Origin: Pseudomonadota bacterium
GTDB lineage: Bacteria; Myxococcota; Myxococcia; Myxococcales; Myxococcaceae
DNA: 64,000 nt
NCBI GenBank assembly: GCA_023426545.1
Contig: JAFAAN010000129.1
Span: 1-64,000, forward strand
Direction: 5' to 3'
In this document: positions 15,843 to 24,720 of the stretch, piece by piece
Layout: every line of letters begins with the position of its first letter
Position numbering within the stretch: the stretch's first letter is position 1
The notes under the pieces: model-generated
What the model was told of the DNA's origin: nothing
Databases searched by the model: none
What the model saw: the letters and a program-made list of their open reading frames with translations, nothing else
Position numbers and translations under genes: made by a program

Positions 15843-16734
15843 GATCGTCACAACAGATCCAGAAGGAGCCCTGCGCAGGCGACTAAGCGACTTCATTACT
15901 CGGTCGTCTCCATGGCACCACTCCGTCAACGCGCTTCTAAAAAAGGTCCGCGCACATAAATGGAAAGTATTTGTATTTGGGGGGGCACTGCGCGACTTGG
16001 TAACAATCTCTCCTACCGTGGCCCCCCGAGATCTAGATTTAGTAGTAGCGGGAGCGACTAGCGAAGACCTCCAAGCAGCGTTTGCAACAGAGCTGATTCG
16101 CGTCAACCGATTCGGGGGACTGAACCTACTTATTCATAAACTCCCAGTAGACATCTGGACGCTGGAATCAACATGGGCTTTTCGTCACGGCCGAGTATCC
16201 GGTGGCGACTTCATGGATCTGCCCAAGACGACATTCCTCAATGTCGAAGCAATAGCGGCTGAGCTTGACACTCAGCCAGGCCGGGCACGGCAGGTATATG
16301 GTCGCACTTTTTTTCGCTCTATCCAAGAGCGGCTCCTTGAAATAAATTTAGAAGAGAATCCATTCCCTGGACTGTGCGTAGTAAGGTCCCTTGTCATCGC
16401 AAGAAAGCTCAACTTCGCTATTGGCCCCAGACTAATTCGATTTATCGCCCACCACGGCTCGCGCATGGATGTCGAAGAGTTCGAAGCCATGCAACTGACA
16501 CATTACGGGCGTATTCGCATCAACCGCCCAGAACTGCAACAAGCTTTGCGCACAGTGCGCGAAAAATCCAGATCAGTGAAACTTAGGCCGGTCGAACTTC
16601 CTAAGGCAAAACAACTCGACTGGGACTTTGGGCGATGGCCATACAGCACTGAGTCGCAAACGCTGCAACTAGATTGGCACAGTCGATGGTGGGAACACCA
16701 ATCGTTTGCTAACGACCACTCGTCGTCTCAATAA
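15835..16734 (+). CDS. Polymerase-beta-type nucleotidyltransferase partnered with the dGTPase
   Basis: The 299-residue protein has the head domain of tRNA CCA-adding/poly(A) polymerase relatives: VFVFGGALRDLV (GGxxRD, residues 49-54), PRDLDLVV (metal-binding Asp66 and Asp68) and a likely third Asp in LPVDIWTLESTWAF (near 106). The tRNA-binding body of CCA enzymes is not evident, so the substrate is unknown; it may modify an RNA or a protein with nucleotides. Its start lies inside the end of the dGTPase gene (eight-base overlap), so they form one transcript. Codon use is AT-rich like its partner. Its stop is only six bases from the high-GC esterase gene that follows. Confidence 0.75.
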   Translation: MDRIVTTDPEGALRRRLSDFITRSSPWHHSVNALLKKVRAHKWKVFVFGGALRDLVTISPTVAPRDLDLVVAGATSEDLQAAFATELIRVNRFGGLNLLIHKLPVDIWTLESTWAFRHGRVSGGDFMDLPKTTFLNVEAIAAELDTQPGRARQVYGRTFFRSIQERLLEINLEENPFPGLCVVRSLVIARKLNFAIGPRLIRFIAHHGSRMDVEEFEAMQLTHYGRIRINRPELQQALRTVREKSRSVKLRPVELPKAKQLDWDFGRWPYSTESQTLQLDWHSRWWEHQSFANDHSSSQ

Positions 16735-16740
16735 AGCAAA

Positions 16741-17826
16741 ATGGACGCGAGGACATTGGAGGCGCGGGCCCACGCCGAGGGCACGCCCGTCGTCGACACG
16801 GACACCGCCACCTTCGTGTGGCGCGGGCGCGGCCCCATCTGTCTCCAGGGGGACTTCCAGGACTGGCGCGGCAAGCCGCTGCTGCTCAAGCGCGTGGCGC
16901 CAGGACTGTGGGCTCGCACGCTGACGCTGCCCTCCGACGCCTACGTCGAGTACGCGCTTCAGGACCCACGAGGCCGGCGCGTGGTGGACCCGCTCAACCG
17001 CCACCCGTCCGACAACGGCTTCGGCGGCGTCAACCACACGTTCCACATGCCCCGCGCGCGCTCGTCGCTGCCGGCCCGGCACCCGCGCGGCGCACCGCGC
17101 GGCCGCGTCACCCGGCACGTGGTGGACACGAGCGACCTGGACCTGCCGGGCCAGCGCCGGGTGTACCTGTACGCGCCGCCCACGGACGCGCCCACGCCGC
17201 TGCTGGTGGTGTACGACGGAGAGGACTACCTGCGCCGCGTGCGGCTCCCGGAGCTGGTGGACACGCTGGTGGCGGAGCACCGCATGCGCCCGGTGGCGCT
17301 GGCGCTGGTGTGCAACGGCGGCGAGACGCGCAGCATGGAGTACGCGTGCAGCGAGTACACGGTGGGGCTCTTGCGGTGGAAGGTGCTCCCGCTGGCGCGC
17401 CAGAAGCTGTCGCTGGTGGACGAGCGCCGCAGCCCCGGGGCCCACGCGGTGCTGGGCGCGTCGCTGGGCGGGCTGATGGCCCTCTACACCGGCCTGCGCC
17501 TGCCGGATGTCTTCGGACGGGTGCTGTCCCAGTCCGGGGCCTTCGCGGTGGAGGGCCATGACTTCGTCGTCTTCGACCTGGCGCGACTCCCCGCACGCCG
17601 CCCGCTGGACGTGTGGCTGGACTGCGGCCGCTTCGAAGGGCTGCTGGAGGGAAATCGTCGCATCGGCCCCCTGCTCGCCAGCGCCGGCCACCAGGTGGAG
17701 CTCCGGGAGTACAGCGGTGGACACAACTACCCGGCATGGCGGGAGGACCTGGTGCACGGCCTGGAGCGCCACTTCCCTCCCCTGCCCTCCAAGCACCGGG
17801 AGTCATTGCGTTTTTCCAGGCGCTGA
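16741..17826 (+). CDS. Esterase of the enterochelin-esterase type
   Basis: An alpha/beta-hydrolase of 361 residues. Residues 20-95 form an N-terminal early-set/CBM48-like domain (ATFVWRGRGPICLQGDFQDW). The nucleophile elbow is GASLGGLMAL (near residue 241) and the C-terminal His is probably in YSGGHNYPAWRE (near 327). No signal peptide is seen. The gene is high-GC from its first codon, while the bases directly ahead belong to the AT-rich island, leaving no recognisable ribosome-binding site; the ATG follows TAAAGCAAA. A distant relative with a lipobox lies at 31816-33243. Confidence 0.8.
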   Translation: MDARTLEARAHAEGTPVVDTDTATFVWRGRGPICLQGDFQDWRGKPLLLKRVAPGLWARTLTLPSDAYVEYALQDPRGRRVVDPLNRHPSDNGFGGVNHTFHMPRARSSLPARHPRGAPRGRVTRHVVDTSDLDLPGQRRVYLYAPPTDAPTPLLVVYDGEDYLRRVRLPELVDTLVAEHRMRPVALALVCNGGETRSMEYACSEYTVGLLRWKVLPLARQKLSLVDERRSPGAHAVLGASLGGLMALYTGLRLPDVFGRVLSQSGAFAVEGHDFVVFDLARLPARRPLDVWLDCGRFEGLLEGNRRIGPLLASAGHQVELREYSGGHNYPAWREDLVHGLERHFPPLPSKHRESLRFSRR

Positions 17827-17965
17827 CCTGGGCGCGCCCGCCGTGCGAGGACGGCCCGGCGGACGCACCTTGAGCGATGGACGCAACTGGCGCCCACGCA
17901 CGCCCGATAACCCACATGGGCATTCCCGGAGCGCCGACCGCGCCGGGCCCCGCCCTGGAGCCTGT

Positions 17966-18562
17966 ATGTCTCGCATTGATGGTGGTAACCGTCCGTCCTC
18001 GCCCAAGGGTCCGGCGCCCGAGCGCACCGGCGCTCCGGAACGGCCGGACTCCGGCACCGCCACCCAGGCGACGAAGGCCCCCCAGGTCCACCGCGCGGTG
18101 CAGCCGTTCCAGGGCCGCAGCGACTTCGAGCCGGACCGCCGCGCCGCGCATCGCGCCGTGACGGCCCCGCCGCCCCCTCCCCTGGACGCCACCGCCGTCG
18201 CGGGAGCGGACGCGGAGCTGGAGCTGCTCTCCGAGTTCCCGGACCCCGACGCGCAGGGGGGACTGGCCTCCGCCATGCTCCACGCGCACGCGAACGAGCC
18301 CGCCTCGCAGGCGCGCATCGTGGAGCGCCTCAAGCAGGACGGACGGCTGGAGTCGCTGTTCGGCGAGGTGTTCCGGGAAGGCAACCCGTACGTCGAGCAG
18401 CCGCACCGCAACGCCGTCGTGCGCGCGCTCGACACCGCGATGGCCCGGGGCACCGTGACGGCCGAGGACCTGCGCTCCTTCGCGCGCGGCGCCTATGCGC
18501 TCGAGTGGCAGCAGATTGGCTCGGAGCTGTCCTCGCCCCGCACCGGCCAGGAGAAGCCGTAG
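17966..18562 (+). CDS. Hypothetical protein with Pro/Ala-rich N-terminus
   Basis: The family is not recognised. The 198-residue protein has a low-complexity N-terminal half (residues 1-70, rich in Pro, Arg, Ala, Thr) and a helical C-terminal half (LASAMLHAHANEPASQARIV and AVVRALDTAMARGTVTAEDLRSFARGAYALEWQQIG). Start at ATG 17966 is chosen because coding character begins there; it is poorly supported by a ribosome-binding site. No signal peptide or membrane segment is seen. Confidence 0.55.
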   Translation: MSRIDGGNRPSSPKGPAPERTGAPERPDSGTATQATKAPQVHRAVQPFQGRSDFEPDRRAAHRAVTAPPPPPLDATAVAGADAELELLSEFPDPDAQGGLASAMLHAHANEPASQARIVERLKQDGRLESLFGEVFREGNPYVEQPHRNAVVRALDTAMARGTVTAEDLRSFARGAYALEWQQIGSELSSPRTGQEKP

Positions 18563-18584
18563 CGAATCGGCCAGCCCCTCCTCC

Positions 18585-18749
18585 ATGCCCGCTCCTCGTC
18601 GACGCACCCCAGGCGCAGATCGCAGGAAAACCGTGAGCCGGCGCTCCCGGCCCGCACGCCGCGCCCTGGGAACGTACCGGGCCCGGCTCCGGACGCGCCC
18701 GCCCAAGAAGTACCGGGTCCGGATACGGCCCGCCCGCCGCACCTTCTGA
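18585..18749 (+). CDS. Possible tiny Arg-rich protein
   Basis: A 54-residue frame starting MPAPRRRTPGADRRK and ending PPKKYRVRIRPARRTF. Roughly a third of the residues are Arg or Lys. It begins 22 bases after the preceding stop and lies in the gap before the RCC1 lipoprotein. It could be a nucleic-acid-binding basic peptide or chance coding in high-GC DNA; only its extreme bias and clean boundaries argue for it. Confidence 0.3.
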   Translation: MPAPRRRTPGADRRKTVSRRSRPARRALGTYRARLRTRPPKKYRVRIRPARRTF

Positions 18750-18764
18750 AGCCCCGCGTCTGGC

Positions 18765-21700
18765 TCAGGGCAGCGCCACCTGCCCGGGCGACGCGCGCTG
18801 CCCGAGGATGCCCAGGCCCAGCGTGCCATAGAGGCTGGAGCCCCACGTCAGCACGGTGCCGTCCTTCCTCATCGCGACGGAGAAGTCCGCGCCGCCCGCC
18901 ATCACCGTGACACGCGTCAGCTGCTGCACGCGCTGCGGAGCGGCCCGATGGGCATTGTCTCCCACGCCGAGCTGGCCGTGCGAGTTGCGGCCCCAGGCGT
19001 AGACGGCGCCCTCGGGACTGGCGGCGAACGCGTGCCGCGCCCCCGCGCCGATGGCGGACATCACGGCCAGGCCCGGCACCGGGCGCGGCTCCAGGCGCAT
19101 CTTCGCGCCGGTCGCGCCGTCGCCGAGCTGGCCGTGCGTGTTGTCCCCCCACGTCCACACCGTGCCGTCGCGCCGCAGCGCCACCGTGTGCGCCACGCCC
19201 GCGCGCACGTCCACCACGTCGTCCACGCCCTTCACCCCCACCCGGCCGTAGCGGGTGGTGCCGGTGCCGTCCCCCAGCTGACCGGACGCGTTGTTGCCCC
19301 ACGCCGACAGGGTGCCGTCGTCATGGAGCGCCACCGAGTAGTGGTCTCCGCCCGTCACGGCCCGCACGCCCTCCAGCCCCTCCACCTGGACGGGCACGGT
19401 CCGGGACTCGGCGGTGCCGTCACCCAGCTGGCCAAACGCGTTGTAGCCCCAGGCCCAGACCGTGCCGTCGGAGCGCACCGCCAGCGAGTGGTAGCCGCCC
19501 GTGGCGATGGCCACCACGTCCTCCAGGCCCACCACCTGGACCGGCAGCCCCGTGGACGCCGTCGTGCCATCCCCGAGCTGACCGAAGCCGTTGGCCCCCC
19601 AGGCCCAGACGGTGCCGTCGCGGCGCAGCGCCAGCGAGTGCCAGGCGCCCGTGGCCACGGCCATCACCCCCGCCAGGTTACGCACCGGGGACGGCGAGGC
19701 ACGGCGCTCGGTGCCGCCGTCGCCGAGCTGCCCGTGCGTGTTGTCACCCCACGTCTGCACGGTGCCATCCGCCATCAGGGCCGCCGCGTGCTGGGCCCAC
19801 GCGCGTACGGCGAGCACGGGCGGGCGAATCTTGGGCCCTTCGAGCATCACCGTCACCGGCGTCAGGCGCGGGCCCGTCTTCCCATCCCCGAGCTGGCCAT
19901 ACTCGCTGCTGCCCCAGGAGCGCGCCGTGCCGTCGCGAAGCAGGGCCACGGAGAACTGCTCGCCCGCGGCCACGGCCTCCACGCCCGAGAGCTCCGGCAC
20001 CCGGCGGGGCCACATCGACGTGGGCGAGGACGAGCCGTCCCCCAGCTGCCCGAGCGTGTTGTCGCCCCACGTCCACACCGCGCCGTCGTCGCCCAGCGCC
20101 ATCACATGGTGCGCGCCCGCGGACAGCGCGCTGAGGCCCTTCACGGAGGAGAGCTGCTTGGGCACCCGCTGCGCGTGGTTCGTCCCGTCGCCCAACTGGC
20201 CGGATGGGTTGGCGCCCCACGCCCACGCGGTGCCGTCTTCGCGAAGCGCCAGCGAGAAGGCGCGCCCCGCCGCCACGGCGCCCACGCCCTCCAGCCCCTT
20301 CACGCGCACCGGGGACGGGCTCGGCGTGGTGCCGCCGTCTCCCAGCTGGCCGGACTCATTCGCGCCCCACGCCCACAACGCGCCGTCCTCGCCCACCGCC
20401 AGCGCGTGCGTCTCTCCGAGCGCGATGGACACCATGCCCGTGAGCGCCTTGAGCTGCATGGGCAGGGAGCGGTCCAGGGCGGAGCCATCACCCAGCTGGC
20501 CGCTGGGGTTCGCGCCCCAGCTCCACACGGTGCCGTCCCCGAGCAGCACCATCGACGCGTCGCCCCCCGCCGCCACGGCCACGACGCCCTGGAGCCCCTC
20601 CACCATCCCGGGCGTCACGCGCAGGGTGGTGGTGCCATCCCCGAGCTGCCCCCGCTGGTTGGCGCCCCAGGCCCAGACGGTGCCGTCACACGCCAGCGCC
20701 AGCGAGTGCTGCGTGCCACTGGCGACCGAACGCGCGCAGGACACGCCCCGCACGGTGACAGGCCGCGCGCGGTGGGTGGTGCTGCCATCGCCCAGCTGGC
20801 CCGACGTGTTCTCGCCCCAGGCCAGCACCGAGCCGTCGGCGCGGACCAGCAGGGCGTGCGCGCGGCCCACGGCCAGCCGGTCTACGCGGCCAATGCCTCG
20901 CACCTGCACCGGACGGGCGCTCCAACCCGCGGCGCCCAGGCCCAGCTGACCGAAGCGGTTGTAACCCCACCCGCGCAGCGTGCCGTCCGAGTGCAGCGCC
21001 AGCGCGTGCAGGTGACTGGGGTGCAGCGCCTGGATGCCGGACAGGCCCGGGACGACCGCGGGCTGGACCCGCGACGTCAGCGTGCCATCGCCCAGCTGCC
21101 CATAACCGTTGTAGCCCCACGCCGACACGGTGCCGTCGCCGTGGAGGGCCAGGGAGTGGGAGCGGCCACCGCTGACGGCGACGATGCCCGTCAGCCCCAG
21201 CACCCGCACCGGACGGAAGCGGTCGGTCCACGAGCCATCCCCGAGCTGCCCTTCCCCATTGTCCCCCCAGGCCCACACCGTGCCGTCGTCGCGCACCGCC
21301 AGCGCATGCGCGGCGCCCGCGGAGATGCCGACGACGCCCGTCAGGTCCGCGACCTGGACCGGTGACAGGCGCTGCACGCCGCCGTCGTCGCCCAGCTGTC
21401 CCTCGAAGCCTTCGCCCCAGGCCCACACCGTGCCGTCGCCGCGCAGCGCCAGCGAGAAGTACGTCCCCGCCGCCACCGCCCGCACCGACGTCAGGCCCGG
21501 CACGCGCACCGGTGAGAGCCGGTCCACCGTCGTGCCATCTCCGAGCTGTCCCAGCGCGTTGTAGCCCCACGCCCACACCGTGCCGTCGTCGCGCAGCGCC
21601 AGGGCATGGCCGCCTCCCGCAGCGACCGCCTGCACCGACGTCAGGCCCGGCACCCGCGCGGGGCGGGCCCGGTCCCGGGTGGAGCCGTCGCCCAGCTGGC

Positions 21701-23141
21701 CGGAGGCGTTGCGCCCCCACGTCCACACCGTCCCGTCCATGGCCACCGCGAGGGAGTGGTGGCCCGCGGCGGCGACCGCGCGCACGCTGGAGAGGCCCAC
21801 CACCCGCTCCGGCACGTGGCGCTCGGCGGTGCCTCCGTCCCCGAGCTGGCCATAGGTGTTCCGCCCCCAGGCCCAGACACTGCCGTCACCCGACGCGGCC
21901 AGGGAGTGGAAGCTGCCCGCCGCCATCGACGTCACGTCCGTCAGGCGCATCACCGTCGCCGGCACGGCGTGGCGCTCCGAGCCCCCATGCCCCAGCTGGC
22001 CCGCGAGCCCGCCGCCCCAGGCCCACAGCGTGCCGTCGTTTCGCAGCGCCAGCGCGTGCTGCGCGCCTCCCACCACCGCGGCCACCGCCGTCAGCCCCTG
22101 CACCGGCCCCGGCGTGGCGCGCTCGGCGGTGCCGCCATCCCCGAGCTGGCCGGAGGCATTGGCTCCCCACGCGAGCACCGTCCCCTCCTCCAGCAGCGCC
22201 AGCGAGCTGGCGTCCAGCGACGCCACCGCCTTCACCCGCCCGAGCCCCGGCACCTGAGCGGGCGCGGCGCGGTCGCTCCACGTCCCGTCGCCGAGCTGGC
22301 CCGAGCCATTGTTGCCCCACGTCCACACCGTGCCGTCACGGCCCAGCGCCAGCGCGTGGTAGGTGCCCGCCGCCACCGCGGTGATGCGGGCGAGGCCGGG
22401 AATCCGCGCGGGCGACAGGCGCTGGCGGAGGCTGCCTTCGCCGAGCTGGCCGGAGCCGTTGGCGCCCCACGAGGACACCGTCCCATCCGCGAGCACCGCG
22501 AGCGTGAAGTCGAAGCCGGCGGCGAGCGCCACCACGCCCTCCAGCCCCGGAACGCGCGCGGGCACCAGCCCCGCCTGGGTGTGGCCAAGCCCGAGCTGAC
22601 CATGGAAGTTCGTGCCCCACGCCCACACCGTGCCGTCACCGCGCAGCGCCAGGGAATGGAAGTCGCCCGCGGCCACCGCCACCACGTCCGTCAGTCCCTC
22701 CACCCGCCGCGGCGCCGCGCGGTCCGTGGTGGTGCCGTCGCCGAGCTGACCGGAGCTGTTGCTCCCCCACGCCCACACCGTGCCGTCACCGCGCAGCGCC
22801 AGCGAGTGCGCGTCCCCTGACACCACCGACACGACGCCCTGGAGCGATGGGAGCGGCGCCGGCGCCAGCCGCTGGAAGGAGGCGTCGGCCTCCCCGAGCT
22901 GACCGGCGCTGTTGGCGCCCCAGGCCCACACCGCGCCCGACGGCGTCAGGAACAGCGAGTGCTGCGCCCCAGCCGCGATGCGCATCGGCGAGAGCGTCCC
23001 GGCGAGCCGCTGCGGGCGCGAGGCGCTCGACCGGGGTGTCGATGACGAATCGGCTGCGGTGGGTTCACACCCCGCCACGAGCAGGGCGCTCAACATCGAC
23101 GTCAGCAGGCAGCGCAATCCCGCCTTCAGTTCCACGGGCAT
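18765..23141 (-). CDS. Lipoprotein with 28 RCC1-type repeats
   Basis: A 1458-residue protein with a lipoprotein signal (LLTSMLSALLVAGC, lipobox Cys at residue 25), a short Ser-rich linker, and then 28 units of about 50 residues of the RCC1/BLIP-II type, each carrying a form of HSLALRGDGTVWAWGxNxxGQLGDG. I count 27 units with GQLG and one final unit with GTLG. RCC1 propellers have seven blades, so 28 units would form four propellers in tandem. The protein should sit at the outer membrane or cell surface; binding partners are unknown. GGAGGAG precedes the ATG. The DNA repeat of about 150 bases makes this locus prone to recombination and assembly error. Confidence 0.9.
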   Translation of the reverse strand: MPVELKAGLRCLLTSMLSALLVAGCEPTAADSSSTPRSSASRPQRLAGTLSPMRIAAGAQHSLFLTPSGAVWAWGANSAGQLGEADASFQRLAPAPLPSLQGVVSVVSGDAHSLALRGDGTVWAWGSNSSGQLGDGTTTDRAAPRRVEGLTDVVAVAAGDFHSLALRGDGTVWAWGTNFHGQLGLGHTQAGLVPARVPGLEGVVALAAGFDFTLAVLADGTVSSWGANGSGQLGEGSLRQRLSPARIPGLARITAVAAGTYHALALGRDGTVWTWGNNGSGQLGDGTWSDRAAPAQVPGLGRVKAVASLDASSLALLEEGTVLAWGANASGQLGDGGTAERATPGPVQGLTAVAAVVGGAQHALALRNDGTLWAWGGGLAGQLGHGGSERHAVPATVMRLTDVTSMAAGSFHSLAASGDGSVWAWGRNTYGQLGDGGTAERHVPERVVGLSSVRAVAAAGHHSLAVAMDGTVWTWGRNASGQLGDGSTRDRARPARVPGLTSVQAVAAGGGHALALRDDGTVWAWGYNALGQLGDGTTVDRLSPVRVPGLTSVRAVAAGTYFSLALRGDGTVWAWGEGFEGQLGDDGGVQRLSPVQVADLTGVVGISAGAAHALAVRDDGTVWAWGDNGEGQLGDGSWTDRFRPVRVLGLTGIVAVSGGRSHSLALHGDGTVSAWGYNGYGQLGDGTLTSRVQPAVVPGLSGIQALHPSHLHALALHSDGTLRGWGYNRFGQLGLGAAGWSARPVQVRGIGRVDRLAVGRAHALLVRADGSVLAWGENTSGQLGDGSTTHRARPVTVRGVSCARSVASGTQHSLALACDGTVWAWGANQRGQLGDGTTTLRVTPGMVEGLQGVVAVAAGGDASMVLLGDGTVWSWGANPSGQLGDGSALDRSLPMQLKALTGMVSIALGETHALAVGEDGALWAWGANESGQLGDGGTTPSPSPVRVKGLEGVGAVAAGRAFSLALREDGTAWAWGANPSGQLGDGTNHAQRVPKQLSSVKGLSALSAGAHHVMALGDDGAVWTWGDNTLGQLGDGSSSPTSMWPRRVPELSGVEAVAAGEQFSVALLRDGTARSWGSSEYGQLGDGKTGPRLTPVTVMLEGPKIRPPVLAVRAWAQHAAALMADGTVQTWGDNTHGQLGDGGTERRASPSPVRNLAGVMAVATGAWHSLALRRDGTVWAWGANGFGQLGDGTTASTGLPVQVVGLEDVVAIATGGYHSLAVRSDGTVWAWGYNAFGQLGDGTAESRTVPVQVEGLEGVRAVTGGDHYSVALHDDGTLSAWGNNASGQLGDGTGTTRYGRVGVKGVDDVVDVRAGVAHTVALRRDGTVWTWGDNTHGQLGDGATGAKMRLEPRPVPGLAVMSAIGAGARHAFAASPEGAVYAWGRNSHGQLGVGDNAHRAAPQRVQQLTRVTVMAGGADFSVAMRKDGTVLTWGSSLYGTLGLGILGQRASPGQVALP

Positions 23142-23454
23142 GGGTCTCCTCCGGGTGAGTGCTCGTCCACCAGCCCATCACCCTCCACACGTGCGGCGGC
23201 GTCTGAGCGGTTTTCCGGCGGGCCGGTGTATACGGCCTGTCCTTCGTCACTTGTATCCCGACGAGCCCAGCCACGCCGTGCTGGCTGCACGGCGCCAGCT
23301 CCTGACGCGGGAAGTTCGGGTCGTGATTGCCCCAGTCGAGGGCGCGCGTGCACTGTGGGCACGGATTGATTCGCTGTCCGTGTATGCGGCATTCACACTT
23401 CTTCACGCCGATTGCGTTGCGGCGCATCGTGCACGGGAGAGGATGAGGCCCTGC
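23142..23454. other. Divergent promoter region between the RCC1 lipoprotein and phosphoesterase genes
   Basis: No gene or clear promoter was recognised. Short frames here lack family resemblance. Both flanking genes are transcribed away from this stretch. Confidence 0.5.
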
Positions 23455-24702
23455 ATGGACACCGCGCGCTTCGTCCTCTTCGCCATCGCCACCGGGCTCG
23501 CCACGGTCGCCGTCCACGTCTACCTGTACCGGCGCCTCTTCCGGGACACCTCGGAGAGCAGGCCGTGGCGGCGCGTGGGCATGGGTGTCATGGCGGTGCT
23601 GGGCACCCTGTTGGTGTTGTCGTGGTCCGTGACGCGCTTCCTGCCCATGGACGCCACCTTCGCCGTGGCCACGGCGGTGTGGACGTGGATGGGCATGGCC
23701 ATCTACCTGCTGCTCGCGCTCGCCGTTCAAGGCGCGGTGCGCAAGGCGGCCGCGCGGATGTGGGGCTCACGCGAAGAGGCGGCGGTGGTGGCCATGACGG
23801 CGCCCACCGCTGACGCCACGCGCACGCTCACCGTGACGGTGGACGCAAGTCCCGCGCAGCCAGTGGACGTGGAGCGTCGGCGCTTGCTTGCTCGGGCTAC
23901 GGCCGGCGGAGCGGTGCTGGCCGCTGGCGGCGTCACGGGCTTCGGGATGTGGAACGCCTTCCATCCGCCAGTGGTGAACGAGGTGGCGGTGAAGCTGCCC
24001 GGGCTGCCCAAGGCGCTGGATGGCTTCAGCATCGTCCACTTGAGTGACATCCACGTGGGCCCGGTCATCCAGCGCCGCTTCATGGACGAGTTGGTGCGCC
24101 GCTGCAACGCGCTGCGCCCAGACCTGGTGTGCATCACCGGCGACCTGGTGGACGGCCACGTCGCGTCGTTGTCTCCGGCGGTGTCGGCGTTGTCCGAGCT
24201 GAAGTCACGCCACGGCACCTACTTCGTCACGGGAAACCACGAGTACTACTGGAGCGACGCGGCCTGGGCGGATGCGCTGGAGCGCATGGACGTCCATGTC
24301 CTGCGCAACCGCCATGTGCGCATCGGCGACGCGGCCGCGTCATTCGACCTGGTGGGCGTGGACGACTGGTCAGCGGGCAAGATGGGATTCTCTCAGCGCT
24401 ACGACCTTGCGGCGGCGACGGCGGGCAGGGACTCCGACCGGGCCTCGGTGCTGCTGGCGCACCAGCCGTCGAACTGGAAGGTGGCGGCGCAGGAGGGAAT
24501 GGGCTTGCAGCTCTCCGGGCACACCCACGGGGGACAGTTCTTCCCCTTCACGCTGGCGGTCTCCGCCATCTGGGAGCACGACGCGGGCTTGTTTCACGAA
24601 GGAGACCGGCACCTGTATGTCAGCCGGGGAACAGGCTTCTGGGGTCCGCCGCTGCGCGTCGGCGCGCCGCCGGAGATCGTCCGGGTGACACTCTTGGCGT
24701 GA
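23455..24702 (+). CDS. Membrane-anchored metallophosphoesterase (YkuE/LpxG-like)
   Basis: The 415-residue protein has several N-terminal hydrophobic segments (residues 5-25, 43-60, 63-95) and another near 145-160, then a calcineurin-like phosphoesterase domain with every motif: HLSDIHVGP, TGDLVDGH, TGNHEYY, LLAHQP and GHTHGGQ. Family members act on lipid or membrane phosphoesters, such as UDP-diacylglucosamine. The start at 23455 follows GAGG by five bases; an ATG at 23443 is an alternative that adds four residues. The TetR gene begins 18 bases after its stop, suggesting co-transcription. Confidence 0.85.
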   Translation: MDTARFVLFAIATGLATVAVHVYLYRRLFRDTSESRPWRRVGMGVMAVLGTLLVLSWSVTRFLPMDATFAVATAVWTWMGMAIYLLLALAVQGAVRKAAARMWGSREEAAVVAMTAPTADATRTLTVTVDASPAQPVDVERRRLLARATAGGAVLAAGGVTGFGMWNAFHPPVVNEVAVKLPGLPKALDGFSIVHLSDIHVGPVIQRRFMDELVRRCNALRPDLVCITGDLVDGHVASLSPAVSALSELKSRHGTYFVTGNHEYYWSDAAWADALERMDVHVLRNRHVRIGDAAASFDLVGVDDWSAGKMGFSQRYDLAAATAGRDSDRASVLLAHQPSNWKVAAQEGMGLQLSGHTHGGQFFPFTLAVSAIWEHDAGLFHEGDRHLYVSRGTGFWGPPLRVGAPPEIVRVTLLA

Positions 24703-24720
24703 TGCATAGATTCGGCGGGT

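Noticed and set aside
18948..21365. Long plus-strand frame across the RCC1 gene, with repeats of its own
   Set aside because: Its repeats simply mirror the RCC1 DNA repeats; no coding family is seen.
18800..23000. Regularly spaced DNA repeats considered as a CRISPR array
   Set aside because: The period is about 150 bases, repeats are diverged, and they encode RCC1 propeller blades in one open frame.
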